From the NCBI RefSeq assembly GCF_014356525.2, contig NC_052507.1:42451295-42515294 (forward strand): a stretch of 64,000 nucleotides of DNA. The letters are read 5' to 3'. The notes beneath the pieces are model-generated. The model searched no databases, was not told the origin of the DNA, and saw only the letters and a program-made list of their open reading frames with translations. The stretch is from Nilaparvata lugens (lineage: Eukaryota > Arthropoda > Insecta > Hemiptera > Delphacidae). The position numbers were made by a program, and so were the translations under genes. Below are positions 1 to 11,250 of this stretch, in pieces (position 1 is the first letter of the stretch; every line of letters begins with the position of its first letter).

Positions 1-534
1 CTTGTATAGTTTCTGAAATATGTTTTAATTTTTTTCTCAATACTTCATGTGAATTAGACCTGAGACAGATATTAATGTCATCAGCAAAGAGAAAGCTCTG
101 TACTGATGGATTCGATAAAACATTAGGCAGGTCATTCATGTAAATGATGAACAGTATTGGACCAAGAATTGATCCCTGAGGAACACCATGCTTCACAGGT
201 AGATATCCTGACTCTTTTCCATCACAAAAAACCTTTTAAAATCGACCACATGAATACGACTTCATTAGTGACACAGCCTCCTCCTTGAATCCATAAAACT
301 GTAACTTTTTCAATAGAAGAGCATCGAATGCTCTTGATAAATCATATAGTCTCACATTGACACATGCTTTATTATCTAGACCAAAAATACAATTACTGAT
401 GAAAGAAACAGCTGCCCTAAAAGTGCCTAGTCCAGACCTATATCCGAATTGAGAGTCATCAAATAAATTATTTTTCTCGAAATAATTCACAATTTGTTCA
501 TTGAGGATGATCTCTAGCATTGAATGCAATTTTT
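1..534 (-). pseudogene. Jockey-like LINE reverse transcriptase fragment, cut by the window edge
   Basis: This is part of a non-LTR retrotransposon RT, the enzyme that copies element RNA into DNA at the insertion site. Reading the minus strand from about 534 to 236 gives a finger/palm region with DSQFGYRSGL and the catalytic-site motif YDLSRAFD. A stop and frame change follow near 236-240. The next frame, down to base 1, carries GVPQ/GSILGP, MNDLP and the FADD box (a form of YxDD). The order of motifs and the wording of the boxes fit the jockey group. The C-terminal RT part lies outside the window. Homology fades above about 534, so the 5' endonuclease part is missing. The frameshift shows this copy is dead. 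The assignment to RT is firm; the clade is an inference. Confidence 0.88.
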
Positions 535-1192
535 ATGCACTATTAAAAATAGGATGCAAAGAACTTATAACAGCTCGTCTGGGCGCCTAGATGTCTTCTG
601 GGTTCTCTCGCGCTAAATTCCGGAAAGCGTTAGACTATATGATAATTAAAACTTGTGTAAGCATGGTGTGATCAAATAAATAGTTACTGTATCAGTGTGG
701 ATGTGCTCATGGTTTGGGACGTCGTTATAACTGCTCGAGGTCTACTGTTCACATAGCTACTAGTAGGTTTATGATATAAAAATTCGATTGCACTATGTCT
801 CATCCTTGGGAAAACTCGCTGAACGACATTTAAAGGTAAATTCATCCTTGGCTGAAACAGCTGAGACTTTCGTCGTCTGTGAATAGTATAAAGTGAGCGA
901 GTGATTCTGTAGAAAATCAAAATATCGCATCCCCAAAATTCATAAGCTGACGTTTAGCCAGCTGTAGAATATGAACACGATCATTTTAGAGAATTGTGTT
1001 CTGTTTATTTATCAATAAATAAAAATAACGAGCGAAGCTTGGTGCCCCGATATTTATTCTAATCCTCCAGTTTGAAATTTTCAAGTCGTTTCAATGTATT
1101 TTGTGGAGAATAGATTTCTCGAGCTTCGATTCCATTCCATTCTTATCAAGCTTATCAATAAAAAGTTTTTTTTGGAAATAATATAATTGCAT
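535..1192. other. Non-coding stretch with a possible dispersed-repeat piece
   Basis: I see no gene here. An open frame at 684-920 on the minus strand has no recognisable domain. Around 1021-1060 the phrase with AACGAGCGAAGCTTGGTGCCCC resembles (from memory) the GAGCGAAGCTCGG segment common in insect retroelement-derived repeats, so part of this stretch may be an old repeat copy. Confidence 0.35.
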
Positions 1193-1344
1193 GAAAATAC
1201 AGTTTTGAATTGAATTGAATCGTCAAATTGGAAAATACAGTTTTGAATTTAATTGAATCGTCAAATTGGGAAATACAGTTTTGAATTGAATTGAATCGTC
1301 AAATTGGAAAATACAGTTTTGAATTGAATTGAATCATCAAATTG
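1193..1344. repeat. 38-bp tandem repeat, 4 copies
   Basis: Four head-to-tail copies of a 38-bp unit start at 1193, 1231, 1269 and 1307. Each begins with G(A/G)AAATACAGTTTTGAATT and ends with GTCAAATTG or ATCAAATTG. The copies differ at only one or two positions. The unit contains an inner GAATT/GAATT direct repeat, which may have seeded the slippage. It has no coding content. Confidence 0.95.
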
Positions 1345-2439
1345 TAATGATAGCTCCGGTGGACCATGACGGAACAGAAGAGAATGCAACCATTATTGGC
1401 TTTCATCTTTCCATGAATTTCTTAAGGAAGACAGGAATTGCTCTTATGAAGGACCAGCAAAGCGCATAGTGGACTGTGTACTATATATCAACTGTTCCTC
1501 ATTCAATATTGCACTGGAAAATGTATGTGAATAACGAAATATTTCTATATTCATTTCAATGATGAATGAGATGAAATATGTTACCAATCATGCTCCCAGG
1601 TCAAAAAGTGGATTATTCCTTGTCTCATGCTTACCTGCAACACAAGAAAATCATAATGAATAATGCTACACTTTAGAATAAATTGAATGAATGATTCACT
1701 GGAGGTTAGATTTTCATTGTGAGGAGGAATCTCATTAGAAATTTATTCATTTATTTTACATTTCATTTAACACAAATCATATAAATTATATACTTCAAGT
1801 ATTTTTTGGACCCCTAGCTCTTGTGAAGAGATATATCGAAAATGAAAAATTATTTCTAAATGAATAAATATCTATTGAGTCTTTCAGTTTGTTCCTCACA
1901 TTCGAAATGTTCATACTGGAATGGAATTCTAGTGAATACTCGTATGAGGTACAGCACTTCAGAAACTTCATCCCATGGGAAGTAATAACCAGTGTATCAA
2001 ACAATGATCACGATCATTATGATTGATTTCATATTATGAAGTATTAGGAGTATGATTATTAAAAAAACCTTTGATGATTTGGAAAAATGTTAATTAGAAT
2101 CGGACATACTTCTAATAAAGTTTGATTCCGCATGACATGTTTCAAAACTGTTTTGTTTGTCTTCCGTTGGGTGCAGAGGACTGTTTGGTAAGTTGTGATC
2201 GAGAAGTCTAAGACCGTTTGCCCTTGCCCTGGCCGTGGAAAGTGTTTTGCTTAGCGCGCAATGTCTGCTCTGCTCACTCCTGAGAGTTGCGAGTGGCACT
2301 CAGCTGTGCTGCGAGTTTGTGAGCGGCTTACTGCAAGTGGAGGCTTAGAGCGTTAATGGCTTGCTCGTGGTTGGCGGGCCAGAGCTGGAGCCGGAGCCGG
2401 AGCAGGTGGCCTCACTCACACGCCACGCGCCTCCTCACT
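1345..2439. other. Non-coding stretch, GC rising near 2200-2440
   Basis: No recognisable gene. Short open frames at 1795-2004 and 2090-2299 on the minus strand have no known motif. From about 2200 the base composition becomes richer in GC, with a short (GGAGCC)n-like run near 2390-2405. That could be a promoter-side or exon-adjacent region of a host gene, but no splice or coding structure supports it. Confidence 0.3.
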
Positions 2440-3050
2440 CGACACTCGTCACTCGTGTCGCCAAAGCAGAAGAATGATGGAGAGAAGGCGAGAAGGAGAA
2501 AAAGAGAAAGAGAAGGAGAAAGTAGATGATAAAGAGAAGAGAAAAAGGTAGAGCGAAAGGAAAAAACAGAAAGAGGAGAGAAAAACGGGGGGAAAATTGG
2601 TGAAAAACAGGAAAATAAGAGAAGGAGCTGAGAATAGGGAGATGATGGTGAGAGGCAGCGGGAGAAAACGCTGATGAGAAGAGGAAGAGAAGGTAGAGGA
2701 CAGAATAACACTGATTAGAAGAAAGATAATGAGAAAGTACGAGGAAGATGAGGATGACACTGATTATGAAATAGAGAAAGATGGTGTAGAGAAGAAAATC
2801 AGGAGAACTGGAGAGTAGAGTTGCAGTAGAGGTTCAATAAAAAAGGATGTGAACTCTCCTCACTTTTGGAGGTGGAGGTAGAGATATTAAGTTAATGAGA
2901 AGGAGGATAAGGAGAAGATGGCTAGGAGGAACACAAGGATAGGTAGCAGAAGATGAAGGAGTGATGGTGGCAGAATGGGGAGGATAAAATAATAAGAAGT
3001 AGACGTCTGAAAGTGGAATACAAGGGTGGGAGAGGGTGAATGATATCAAA
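2440..3050. repeat. Purine-rich (GA/AG) low-complexity tract
   Basis: The plus strand is a long imperfect run of AGAGAAGGAGAAA-type sequence. Minus-strand reading frames across it give Ser/Leu/Phe-rich low-complexity proteins in several frames at once. That is the signature of a polypyrimidine tract, not of a gene. A similar tract lies at 5030-5560. Confidence 0.85.
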
Positions 3051-4507
3051 CAAGGGTGTGCCGAAATTTATTTTTTTTCGAAATTATAACTTTTCCAAGA
3101 TAAAATTTTATTAGTGTGCTGGATTAGCGTTGTTATTCTCACGGTATCGGAGTAGCTGCATGATGTAATTCAGTATATTACGTAATTAAATTCTAATATT
3201 TCCTCTATTGTTTTCCAACGTTTTCCTAGAGTACTTGTTGTAGACGCAAAATCATCATAAAAAATCAGTTGAACGTCCATTCTATTGCTGAGTTTTCTAC
3301 CTTGATTGAGGGAATTTTCCTGTATTCTGTCTTTGTTAGTTGTATTCCTTTCTCGTTCTATTGGGGGAAATTTATTTTCGTCCCCACCACGACCTTTGTA
3401 AATGTTATTTTTCTTATGGCTTCATTGCCAGCCCTGATACCTAATTTTAAGCCTGATTCGGTCGACTTGTAGACCTGAACAGGAGACCGCTTTTAGATTC
3501 TGTAGAGTACAGACATTATTTTCAGAGCTGATTTATTTCTTATCTGATTTAATCATGACATATTCGTCTTGTTTTTTGTTCTTTCCTGGACACTAAAGAT
3601 ATTGTTCGGAATCATTTATCCGATCAGTTTTGAAATCGCTAATATTTAATTAAATTATTATTAATGGCGTAGTTAATTTCCATTCAGAGCGGTTGACTGC
3701 TGCACTTTATTATTATTGTAGGCTATGGATTAGTAACAGTCGAAAACCCATTTAAGGGTGAGTAATGAATATTTTATAGTATTGTTGTATTGTCTTTATT
3801 TTGATAATTTTACTTTTACTCAATTCTGCAGTTTTACATCTGAGATGTATGACGATATCCTAATGTACAAGAAAGTTATACTAAATGGAGTATCTTCCTA
3901 CTCTTTATTTTATTGGCACACTCTTTATATCTCTGGCATTTCGTTATTGTGAGTGAAGTTTGAAATACTCACTGGTTGTACATCAACAACAATTCTGTAA
4001 CGTAAATTTCAAAAACTACAATTAAAACCTATAATATTCCTCTAATTTTATATTTAATGTGAATTGTATGTATTGTATTCATTAGATTATTTCTTGAGAA
4101 ATCATTCATTGAATACAATATTTAGTATGTTATTTATCCTAGCATTACTAAATGGTTGTGACTTGTGTTGCAGGTTTTTTTTTGTGTGTGTGTTTATTCT
4201 TGAATACTCATTCGAGGATCGAGCTGTAATATGCCTTGCTGTCGAACGAGGGCTTACGAATTCGCCGACCGAAATGGTCGGTGATATCGGACATCTGACC
4301 TTGCCGTGCGGGGCTGAAAGACGATCTTCGATCTGACGCCACTAGCCCGTTGCCTGGAGACCATCACCCTTCATATCCTCATCCATCACCCTTTGGACAC
4401 CGGACTCGACGACGACAGATCTTAGATAAGTACTTGATATCCCCCACTACAATATCAGATGTGACCCCGTAAATTTGGTCTCTTAAAGACATGAGTATTT
4501 GTTCTCT
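3051..4507. other. AT-rich non-coding stretch
   Basis: No gene or repeat family is recognised. A T run followed by a short (GT)n run is at about 4178-4193. Small open frames at 3269-3472, 3758-3952 and 4064-4336 are hydrophobic and AT-driven, without motifs. Confidence 0.35.
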
Positions 4508-4759
4508 AAAGGTGCGTACAGACTTTCGTTCCGCTCCAAGACCGAACGTCACTCCAGCAGAGCGATTGATGATCGACCGGCGAGCAACAATGGTTCGACC
4601 GGGGAACGCGAGAAGATCTACCATCTTCCGTAACGTTCATGATCGGTGCGAGTAGAGAGCGGAGGCGGAGCGATTGCTGTGCGATGGTGGTACGTGGGCG
4701 GTACGAGGGAGGAGCGTGCTCGGTTCGGGTTGGAAGCACGAGTATGTGTACGCAGCTTT
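4508..4759. mobile_element. MITE-like element, GC-richer core
   Basis: The left end reads AAAGGTGCGTACAGACTTTC. The right end, read on the other strand, begins AAAGCTGCGTACACATACTC, giving imperfect TIRs of about 15 bp. The core is clearly richer in GC than the flanks and has no transposase. The flanking sequence carries GTCTCTTAA/GAGTATTTG phrases on both sides, so the element seems to sit in a short local duplication. The terminus matches those of the elements at 8536-8703 and 13651-13811, which suggests a family mobilised by the same transposase. Confidence 0.65.
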
Positions 4760-5029
4760 AAAGTCTCTTAATGAGTATTTGGTCTCTTGAAGACAGATTG
4801 ATTATTTGATTATCCTTGTAAAGATGTATTTTGTAATATTTTCTATATTTTTTCATTTTTATAAGAGCAGTCAGTCAACCGCATATTTATGTTTTCAATT
4901 CCAAGACCCTCAAACCACTAGAATTAGGATCACATTATTGATCAGATAAAAATCCACAGACATCAGGGCCTAGCACAATTTCAACAACTAAGCCTTCTCC
5001 GACAAAATCATTTGTCACCAGGAAATTGG
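4760..5029. other. AT-rich non-coding stretch
   Basis: Nothing recognisable beyond a short repeated GAGTATTTGGTCTCTTGAAGAC phrase shared with the left flank of the preceding element. Confidence 0.3.
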
Positions 5030-5560
5030 CTTAAGGGGAATGAGGAGAAGAGATGAGTAACAGAACAGGATAAATGGGATAGGAAGTAGAATAATGAGGG
5101 AGAATTGCCAGTAAGGAATAAGAATTTGAGAGTTAAGTGGAACCAAAGAGAAAAAAGGATGAGGAGAAATAGGAAGTTGAAAAGGGGATGGAAAAAGAGA
5201 AGAGAAATAAAAGAAAATGTTGTAAGAAGAAGGAGAAGAGTAGGGAAAATTAGAAAATGGAGCAGAAAATTGTAAGCAACAATAAGAAAGAGAGGATGAG
5301 ATGGACTAGCAATCAACGTGAAGAGCGAAGAAGGAAGGGAAAGTAAAGATATGAGAAGGAGAAGGGAAAAGAACAAGGAGAATAAAGGAGAAAGTTGGTC
5401 GAACAGAGTACAAGAATGTATAGATGATGGAAAGAAGATGGATAGATGATGGTATATAGGATAGTGATCGAAAGATAAACGAGAAAAAAGCGGGAATAGA
5501 AGCGCGTCGACAATAGTAGGGACATGTGAGGAGGGGTGCAGTAACAAGAGGAGGAGATGG
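5030..5560. repeat. Second purine-rich low-complexity tract
   Basis: Long imperfect AGGAGAAGAGA-type sequence on the plus strand. Overlapping minus-strand frames (5008-5547, 5306-5563 and 5313-5672) translate to Ser/Leu/Phe-rich strings and are composition artefacts. Confidence 0.8.
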
Positions 5561-5793
5561 CATTAAAGATCAACAACAACATCATGGAGCACTTAGGAAT
5601 GGAAGACCCTGGTAGACTGCATCTTGTTAGCGAGTGTGGAAATACATGTCCCAAATCGCATTCCCAAAACATTCAGGGTACTGTGGAGTGACATGCGCTG
5701 ATATTCATCCTATCTACAATCTAACATCTTCTAAACAGTCGAGGATAGAAATGAGGAATACCAACTTGGAGCAATATTGCTGATCAAGGTTCG

Positions 5794-7063
5794 TGACGAA
5801 TCTGTATACAGTTTCCTCATTCTAATACTCTCTTCAATGATTTGAAAATATCTGATTGACAGTTATTTATGCTTGTGAATGTGAGATTGTAGTAGCATTG
5901 ATGCAGTTTTGCCTCAGCTTTAAACAAGCCTCTAACGATATATGATCAGAAACTCTTTTTGTAATTTGAAATCACTCCACTATACGATACGTATAGATGA
6001 TGACAACCCAATGCACGTAGATTCTATATTGCTTAGCTATGGCTAAGGAACTTCAGTCAAAGAGTATTGTCAGTTTCCACTTCGCTGAGCAGAGTATAAT
6101 CCTGTTCTATTACATTCACAAACTGATAATTTCCTTTGTCAAATAAATTATTATATGACAAATAAAATGAATATTTTTTAAATTTAATTATAATTTATTT
6201 ATTTATTCATTTGTCTAGCACACTACAACTACACACTAAGATGATATTGATTTCTCCCACGTACAAAAATTCCTGTAGTTCCTACATTGTTCCACTGAAC
6301 CAAGTGAATTTGACCCATCTTTTGAGACTTAACCATTTTCATCCCAATCAAAAAGCCTATTATTCTTCCTTAACCAATTGAAATAATTGGCTAGCACTTG
6401 AAAAAAGTGAATTAAACAGAGATATCCACACCAATTTCTATGGCGCCTGCACTCTTTTTTCGCGTTACTGCATCGTAAATTGAAGCGTTTTGTACGCCAC
6501 CGACAGGGTGTAGCCAACAGAACTGGAACGGAAATAATTTCCCAGAGGGAAGGGAGCATTTCGTACTTATAGGTCCAGCTAGGCTCTCTCACACTCTCTC
6601 TCACTCTCTCTCTCTCCCATTTCCATTTTGTGAATCGATAAACAGAAGCGGTAAATAATAATTTACCCTTCGCTGGTTACCGACGGAAGGTGGAGCAAAT
6701 TTATTTTCCAAGTCGGCCTGTTTTCAAAGGACTGATTATGGGAAAGGGGGAAGAGGAAGGCGTATTTCAACGCGAGAGGATCGGACGGCGAACAAAAAGT
6801 ATGGCATCCTTTTTTCACGGACTCAATCAGGTTTATTCCATCTTCTAAATTGAACAAATGATGTTATTTGAATTGGAAGCTGGTCGGGATACGTCTCTGT
6901 AACTGAGAAAAATAACGCTACATTGCTCCTCTGAACGTTTTTCATTTTGGAGCGTTGCTGGTCTGCGTTTCAATTAAATCCAATTCGGAAGAATTATAGA
7001 CTTTCCTCGCAAGAAACATTCTCAGGGAATCTGTTCTCCAATATTTCATCCAAGTTTAATGAC
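5794..7063. repeat. Tandem segmental duplication, copy 1 (~1.27 kb)
   Basis: The segment starting TGACGAATCTGTATACAG at 5794 recurs from 7060 and reads the same base for base by eye. The one clear difference is a 12-bp shorter CT microsatellite in copy 2. Open frames inside (minus strand, near 6329-6604 and 6663-6857) have no recognised domain and are duplicated with the segment. The first base of copy 2 follows directly, with a TGAC overlap at the join. Confidence 0.95.
6588..6618. repeat. (CT)n microsatellite inside duplication copy 1
   Basis: An imperfect CTCTCACACTCTCTCTCACT run. The matching run in copy 2 (about 7850-7872) is 12 bp shorter and is the only obvious difference between the copies. 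Confidence 0.9.
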
Positions 7064-8317
7064 GAATCTGTATACAGTTTCCTCATTCTAATACTCTCTT
7101 CAATGATTTGAAAATATCTGATTGACAGTTATTTATGCTTGTGAATGTGAGATTGTAGTAGCATTGATGCAGTTTTGCCTCAGCTTTAAACAAGCCTCTA
7201 ACGATATATGATCAGAAACTCTTTTTGTAATTTGAAATCACTCCACTATACGATACGTATAGATGATGACAACCCAATGCACGTAGATTCTATATTGCTT
7301 AGCTATGGCTAAGGAACTTCAGTCAAAGAGTATTGTCAGTTTCCACTTCGCTGAGCAGAGTATAATCCTGTTCTATTACATTCACAAACTGATAATTTCC
7401 TTTGTCAAATAAATTATTATATGACAAATAAAATGAATATTTTTTAAATTTAATTATAATTTATTTATTTATTCATTTGTCTAGCACACTACAACTACAC
7501 ACTAAGATGATATTGATTTCTCCCACGTACAAAAATTCCTGTAGTTCCTACATTGTTCCACTGAACCAAGTGAATTTGACCCATCTTTTGAGACTTAACC
7601 ATTTTCATCCCAATCAAAAAGCCTATTATTCTTCCTTAACCAATTGAAATAATTGGCTAGCACTTGAAAAAAGTGAATTAAACAGAGATATCCACACCAA
7701 TTTCTATGGCGCCTGCACTCTTTTTTCGCGTTACTGCATCGTAAATTGAAGCGTTTTGTACGCCACCGACAGGGTGTAGCCAACAGAACTGGAACGGAAA
7801 TAATTTCCCAGAGGGAAGGGAGCATTTCGTACTTATAGGTCCAGCTAGGCTCTCTCACACTCTCTCTCTCCCATTTCCATTTTGTGAATCGATAAACAGA
7901 AGCGGTAAATAATAATTTACCCTTCGCTGGTTACCGACGGAAGGTGGAGCAAATTTATTTTCCAAGTCGGCCTGTTTTCAAAGGACTGATTATGGGAAAG
8001 GGGGAAGAGGAAGGCGTATTTCAACGCGAGAGGATCGGACGGCGAACAAAAAGTATGGCATCCTTTTTTCACGGACTCAATCAGGTTTATTCCATCTTCT
8101 AAATTGAACAAATGATGTTATTTGAATTGGAAGCTGGTCGGGATACGTCTCTGTAACTGAGAAAAATAACGCTACATTGCTCCTCTGAACGTTTTTCATT
8201 TTGGAGCGTTGCTGGTCTGCGTTTCAATTAAATCCAATTCGGAAGAATTATAGACTTTCCTCGCAAGAAACATTCTCAGGGAATCTGTTCTCCAATATTT
8301 CATCCAAGTTTAATGAC
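7060..8317. repeat. Tandem segmental duplication, copy 2 (~1.25 kb)
   Basis: Direct repeat of 5794-7063, offset by 1266 bp before the CT microsatellite and by 1254 bp after it. It ends at TTTAATGAC, followed by unique CCAACTGATC. The shared TGAC at the start of copy 1, at the join and at the end of copy 2 fits duplication by microhomology-mediated repair or unequal exchange. Confidence 0.95.
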
Positions 8318-8535
8318 CCAACTGATCAAAAATTACTGTCAATGGTGTCAGTCCCATTCAAAGCATCGTTATAATAAACATAATTTCTATAATCATGTTT
8401 ATTTTATTCTACTGATTCGTTATTTCTGCATAACGCTTCAAGTAAGTAATCAGATTATCGAACACTTATCATTTGATGAACTGTTTGTCAGAAAATCAAT
8501 GAACAGTATAAAATGGTCTTAAGCTCCTCATCATA

Positions 8536-8703
8536 AAGGTGCTTACAGATTTATGAGCCACGAAGACGCGCATTTTTCATCGCCACGCTTATTATATCTG
8601 TATCTCGATGTTTCTGTAGAAATACAGATATGATAAGCATGGAATCAGCTGGTGAAAAGGGGAATCCGTGTGTTCGTGGTGCATAAGTCTGTACGCACCA
8701 TAA
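8536..8703. mobile_element. Short MITE with ~18-bp TIRs
   Basis: Left end GGTGCTTACAGATTTATG; right end CATAAGTCTGTACGCACC, which is its near-perfect reverse complement. The core forms a hairpin around TATCTGTATCTC...GAAATACAGATATGATAAGC. Length is about 168 bp with no coding capacity. A possible ATAA target duplication flanks it. The terminal sequence is shared with the elements at 4508 and 13651. Confidence 0.8.
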
Positions 8704-8848
8704 GAGTAATGTTCCTAACCATCCAAATTAACATTTATCTAGCTAGCCAAAAGTACACATTCACGTTTAAATTCAATTTCACACTTGAGTAGAGTATGTT
8801 AACATTTATAAGAAATATAATATGAAATTACAAATTCAGACGTAAAAT

Positions 8849-8913
8849 TCGTTCGAATTACAGTAACTATATATTACCCAATAGTTGGATAATATAGTTA
8901 CTGTAGTTCGAAT
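8849..8913. repeat. Short inverted repeat (hairpin)
   Basis: The left arm at 8850-8875 (GTTCGAATTACAGTAACTAT...) pairs with the right arm at 8889-8913 (...ATAGTTACTGTAGTTCGAAT) around a ~13-nt loop containing ACCCAATAGTTGG. The arms are about 25 bp with few mismatches. It could be a tiny MITE or a pre-miRNA-like fold; nothing else distinguishes the two. Confidence 0.7.
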
Positions 8914-10435
8914 CATTTCTTGTGATATATATAATATATTCATATGACATTTCAATTATTCCAATATAATTATATAAAGTGCAGATTCCAATTCAACTTC
9001 CAATATTTTTAACAGTCATTATTATTCATCCTAATAGATACTCATTGTTTTGGAATAGACCATTCTAAATGATACAATACAACGCTAAAATTGAGTTCTC
9101 ATGGATACTCATACACCAATTCTTGCAGAAAGCTCGAAAATATCACAACGGAAATTGCGTAATTCATGAACTAGTAGCTTTTAAACCAGGATTTATCCAG
9201 AGTGAGCCAGATTCGAGACTCGGAGTAGCCTACTTCCTGGTCAACCAACTGGACGCGGTGTCTCGTAGAGTTCGAGAAAAAATGTTGCGAACCAGGCGAG
9301 TAGAAGGGAGTTGAATGTATTATAGCACACGGAGCAAATCCGATACTTTCTCATTTCCCTCTGTCCATTTAAATGCATAAGTCCCCTCCCCTCAGCCATC
9401 AACCATCAACCATCAACCTACTCAGGTGAATATCTCATTTCCTCTGCTCTCGTCCCTTTTTTTCCTGCTCGAAACGAAACCTGGCTTAATGGCCCTGCCT
9501 TCCATTGCGTGCAGTCCAATCTTCCCGTTCTTCATTGTATTACTGACTAGTAACCTCATCATACCCCCAACAATCCTCAACTGATGAAAATTATGTGTTC
9601 CAACCGGTCATGTATATTTTTGCTTGATTGCGTAGGGGTTTCGTTAATGTTCAAACATTAACCTTATTCCCCCTTACAAGCCAATGAAAGGTTTTCTTAT
9701 TATTTCGTGAGCCTTCTGTGATTCATGACCTTTGAAAGATCAGTAATCATTTATTATGTTAAAAGGGTATTTTAGTAGTTGCTTGAGGTACAAAGTATAT
9801 CCGTCATGAGAATAATTCTCTATTCCAAGTTGTATTTCCAGAAGTGAAATGGAAACTTTGAATCTCTTATTCAAGATCACAATTAATGAATAACCAACAC
9901 AATAAGCCCAACAATACACTCTAAAAACTATGACCTTGATTCATTCAATTAAGTCATCTATGAGAATTAATCAATGAAGTGCCCAGATACCTCCGCTATT
10001 GTTTAGAAAACTTTGATGTTAAAACTTGAAACGTGAAAATTATTGTATACATTTTCTAATTGTTGATTATTTATCCAAAAGAGTCGATAGGAGGCATAGA
10101 ACTATCATTCCGATGATGATTGGTGAGTTTACTCATACAGATCCTGTCATTCATGAGGTCGCTTAAAATTAATAAAGAATGCTAGAACCGCTATTTCTGG
10201 AATCGCCATGAGGTTGAGATTTAACACCATCAAAAACATGATTTTGACCTGATTTTAAACTCCATCAAAAAATTTTACGTAACATTCTTTCATTTTTCAT
10301 GAATCCTCTGATTCTGTTTGATGAATGATCATAATGACATTGAGTTTCACAACAAAAGTTACCCCTCAACGTGTGTACATTGTGTTTCAAGGTGTCTAGG
10401 TAATCTTTTAGTTTCATAGTAAAATATTGTATGAA
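8914..10435. other. Non-coding stretch
   Basis: No gene recognised. A plus-strand open frame at 9069-9314 (81 codons) has no domain I know. A short (CATCAAC)n-like run is near 9398-9420. Confidence 0.35.
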
Positions 10436-10449
10436 CCCATCATTTACCA
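10436..10449. repeat. piggyBac left TIR
   Basis: CCCATCATTTACCA, an exact inverted match to 13497-13510. Confidence 0.92.
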
Positions 10450-10471
10450 CTGTCCTCATTTGAGGACAGTG
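10448..10471. repeat. piggyBac subterminal palindrome 1
   Basis: Contains TGTCCTCATTTGAGGACA, with 10-bp arms (CACTGTCCTC / GAGGACAGTG) around ATTT. It directly overlaps the end of the left TIR. The same palindrome recurs at 10779-10803 and 13359-13380, so it is likely a transposase-binding internal repeat; that role is inferred. Confidence 0.9.
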
Positions 10472-10778
10472 TCTTTCTTATTTTTTTGTTGGAAGACCTG
10501 TAGAAAATTATTTTATCTAATGATGCTACATGTTGCATAATATTATAAGCTTTAATACCTTATTTTTTTCCAACTAAATATTGAGTTATATTGTTGTTAT
10601 TTTATTTGAAATATTTGTTCATTTATGGCCGTGAACATAGCTCTGCTATTTATCATCTGATTTCCTTATTCTTCATTATTTTGATGTAAATTTTCGATGT
10701 ACTCATTCTCCATGTCTGTTAGTCCACTATAAATATCATTGCACATATGAAATATATAGTACAGCTGAGTGAAATGTG

Positions 10779-10803
10779 GTGTCCTCAAATGAGGACAGTG
10801 GTA
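10779..10803. repeat. piggyBac subterminal palindrome 2
   Basis: GTCCTCAAATGAGGAC with flanking matches, the reverse orientation of the AAAT/ATTT centre. It lies about 330 bp inside the left end. Confidence 0.9.
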
Positions 10804-11250
10804 AGAACAGCAGTAAACCTGATCGCTAGGATTTCTAACCTATAAACCTGCTTTATGGGTTATGAAGGCATTACAACACAATTGTTATTGTTGATATTGA
10901 TCTGCAGTATTTTGATTCAAATGAACTACATTACTATTTGGTAAGTACAAATTCATATTATATAATACAAATTATAATTTATTTATTCATTTTTACTTTA
11001 TTTCCTCAGAATATTTCCACTATCTCTTGTAAATCAAAAGATTTCTAGACTCAGAACAAACATTCAATGTTGTTGTAAATGAAGGTATTTTTATTTTATA
11101 AGTTCAATTATAAGTTTTATGGTTCATTTAGTGAGGTATGAGTATTCAGACATTCTAATATTGTGTTTGATATTTTATAAATAAATATGACATACTAGAC
11201 AGAACATAAACTCAGAGGTATTGTTGATTTGTTTGTTACAGGCGGTGATA

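Noticed and set aside
2412..3049. Overlapping minus-strand open frames of 70-100 codons
   Set aside because: They lie in a purine-rich tract, are Ser/Leu/Phe-rich in every frame, and have no domain; they are composition artefacts.
5008..5672. 179-codon minus-strand frame and two overlapping ones
   Set aside because: Same reason: a polypyrimidine tract read as Leu/Ser/Phe-rich protein in three frames.
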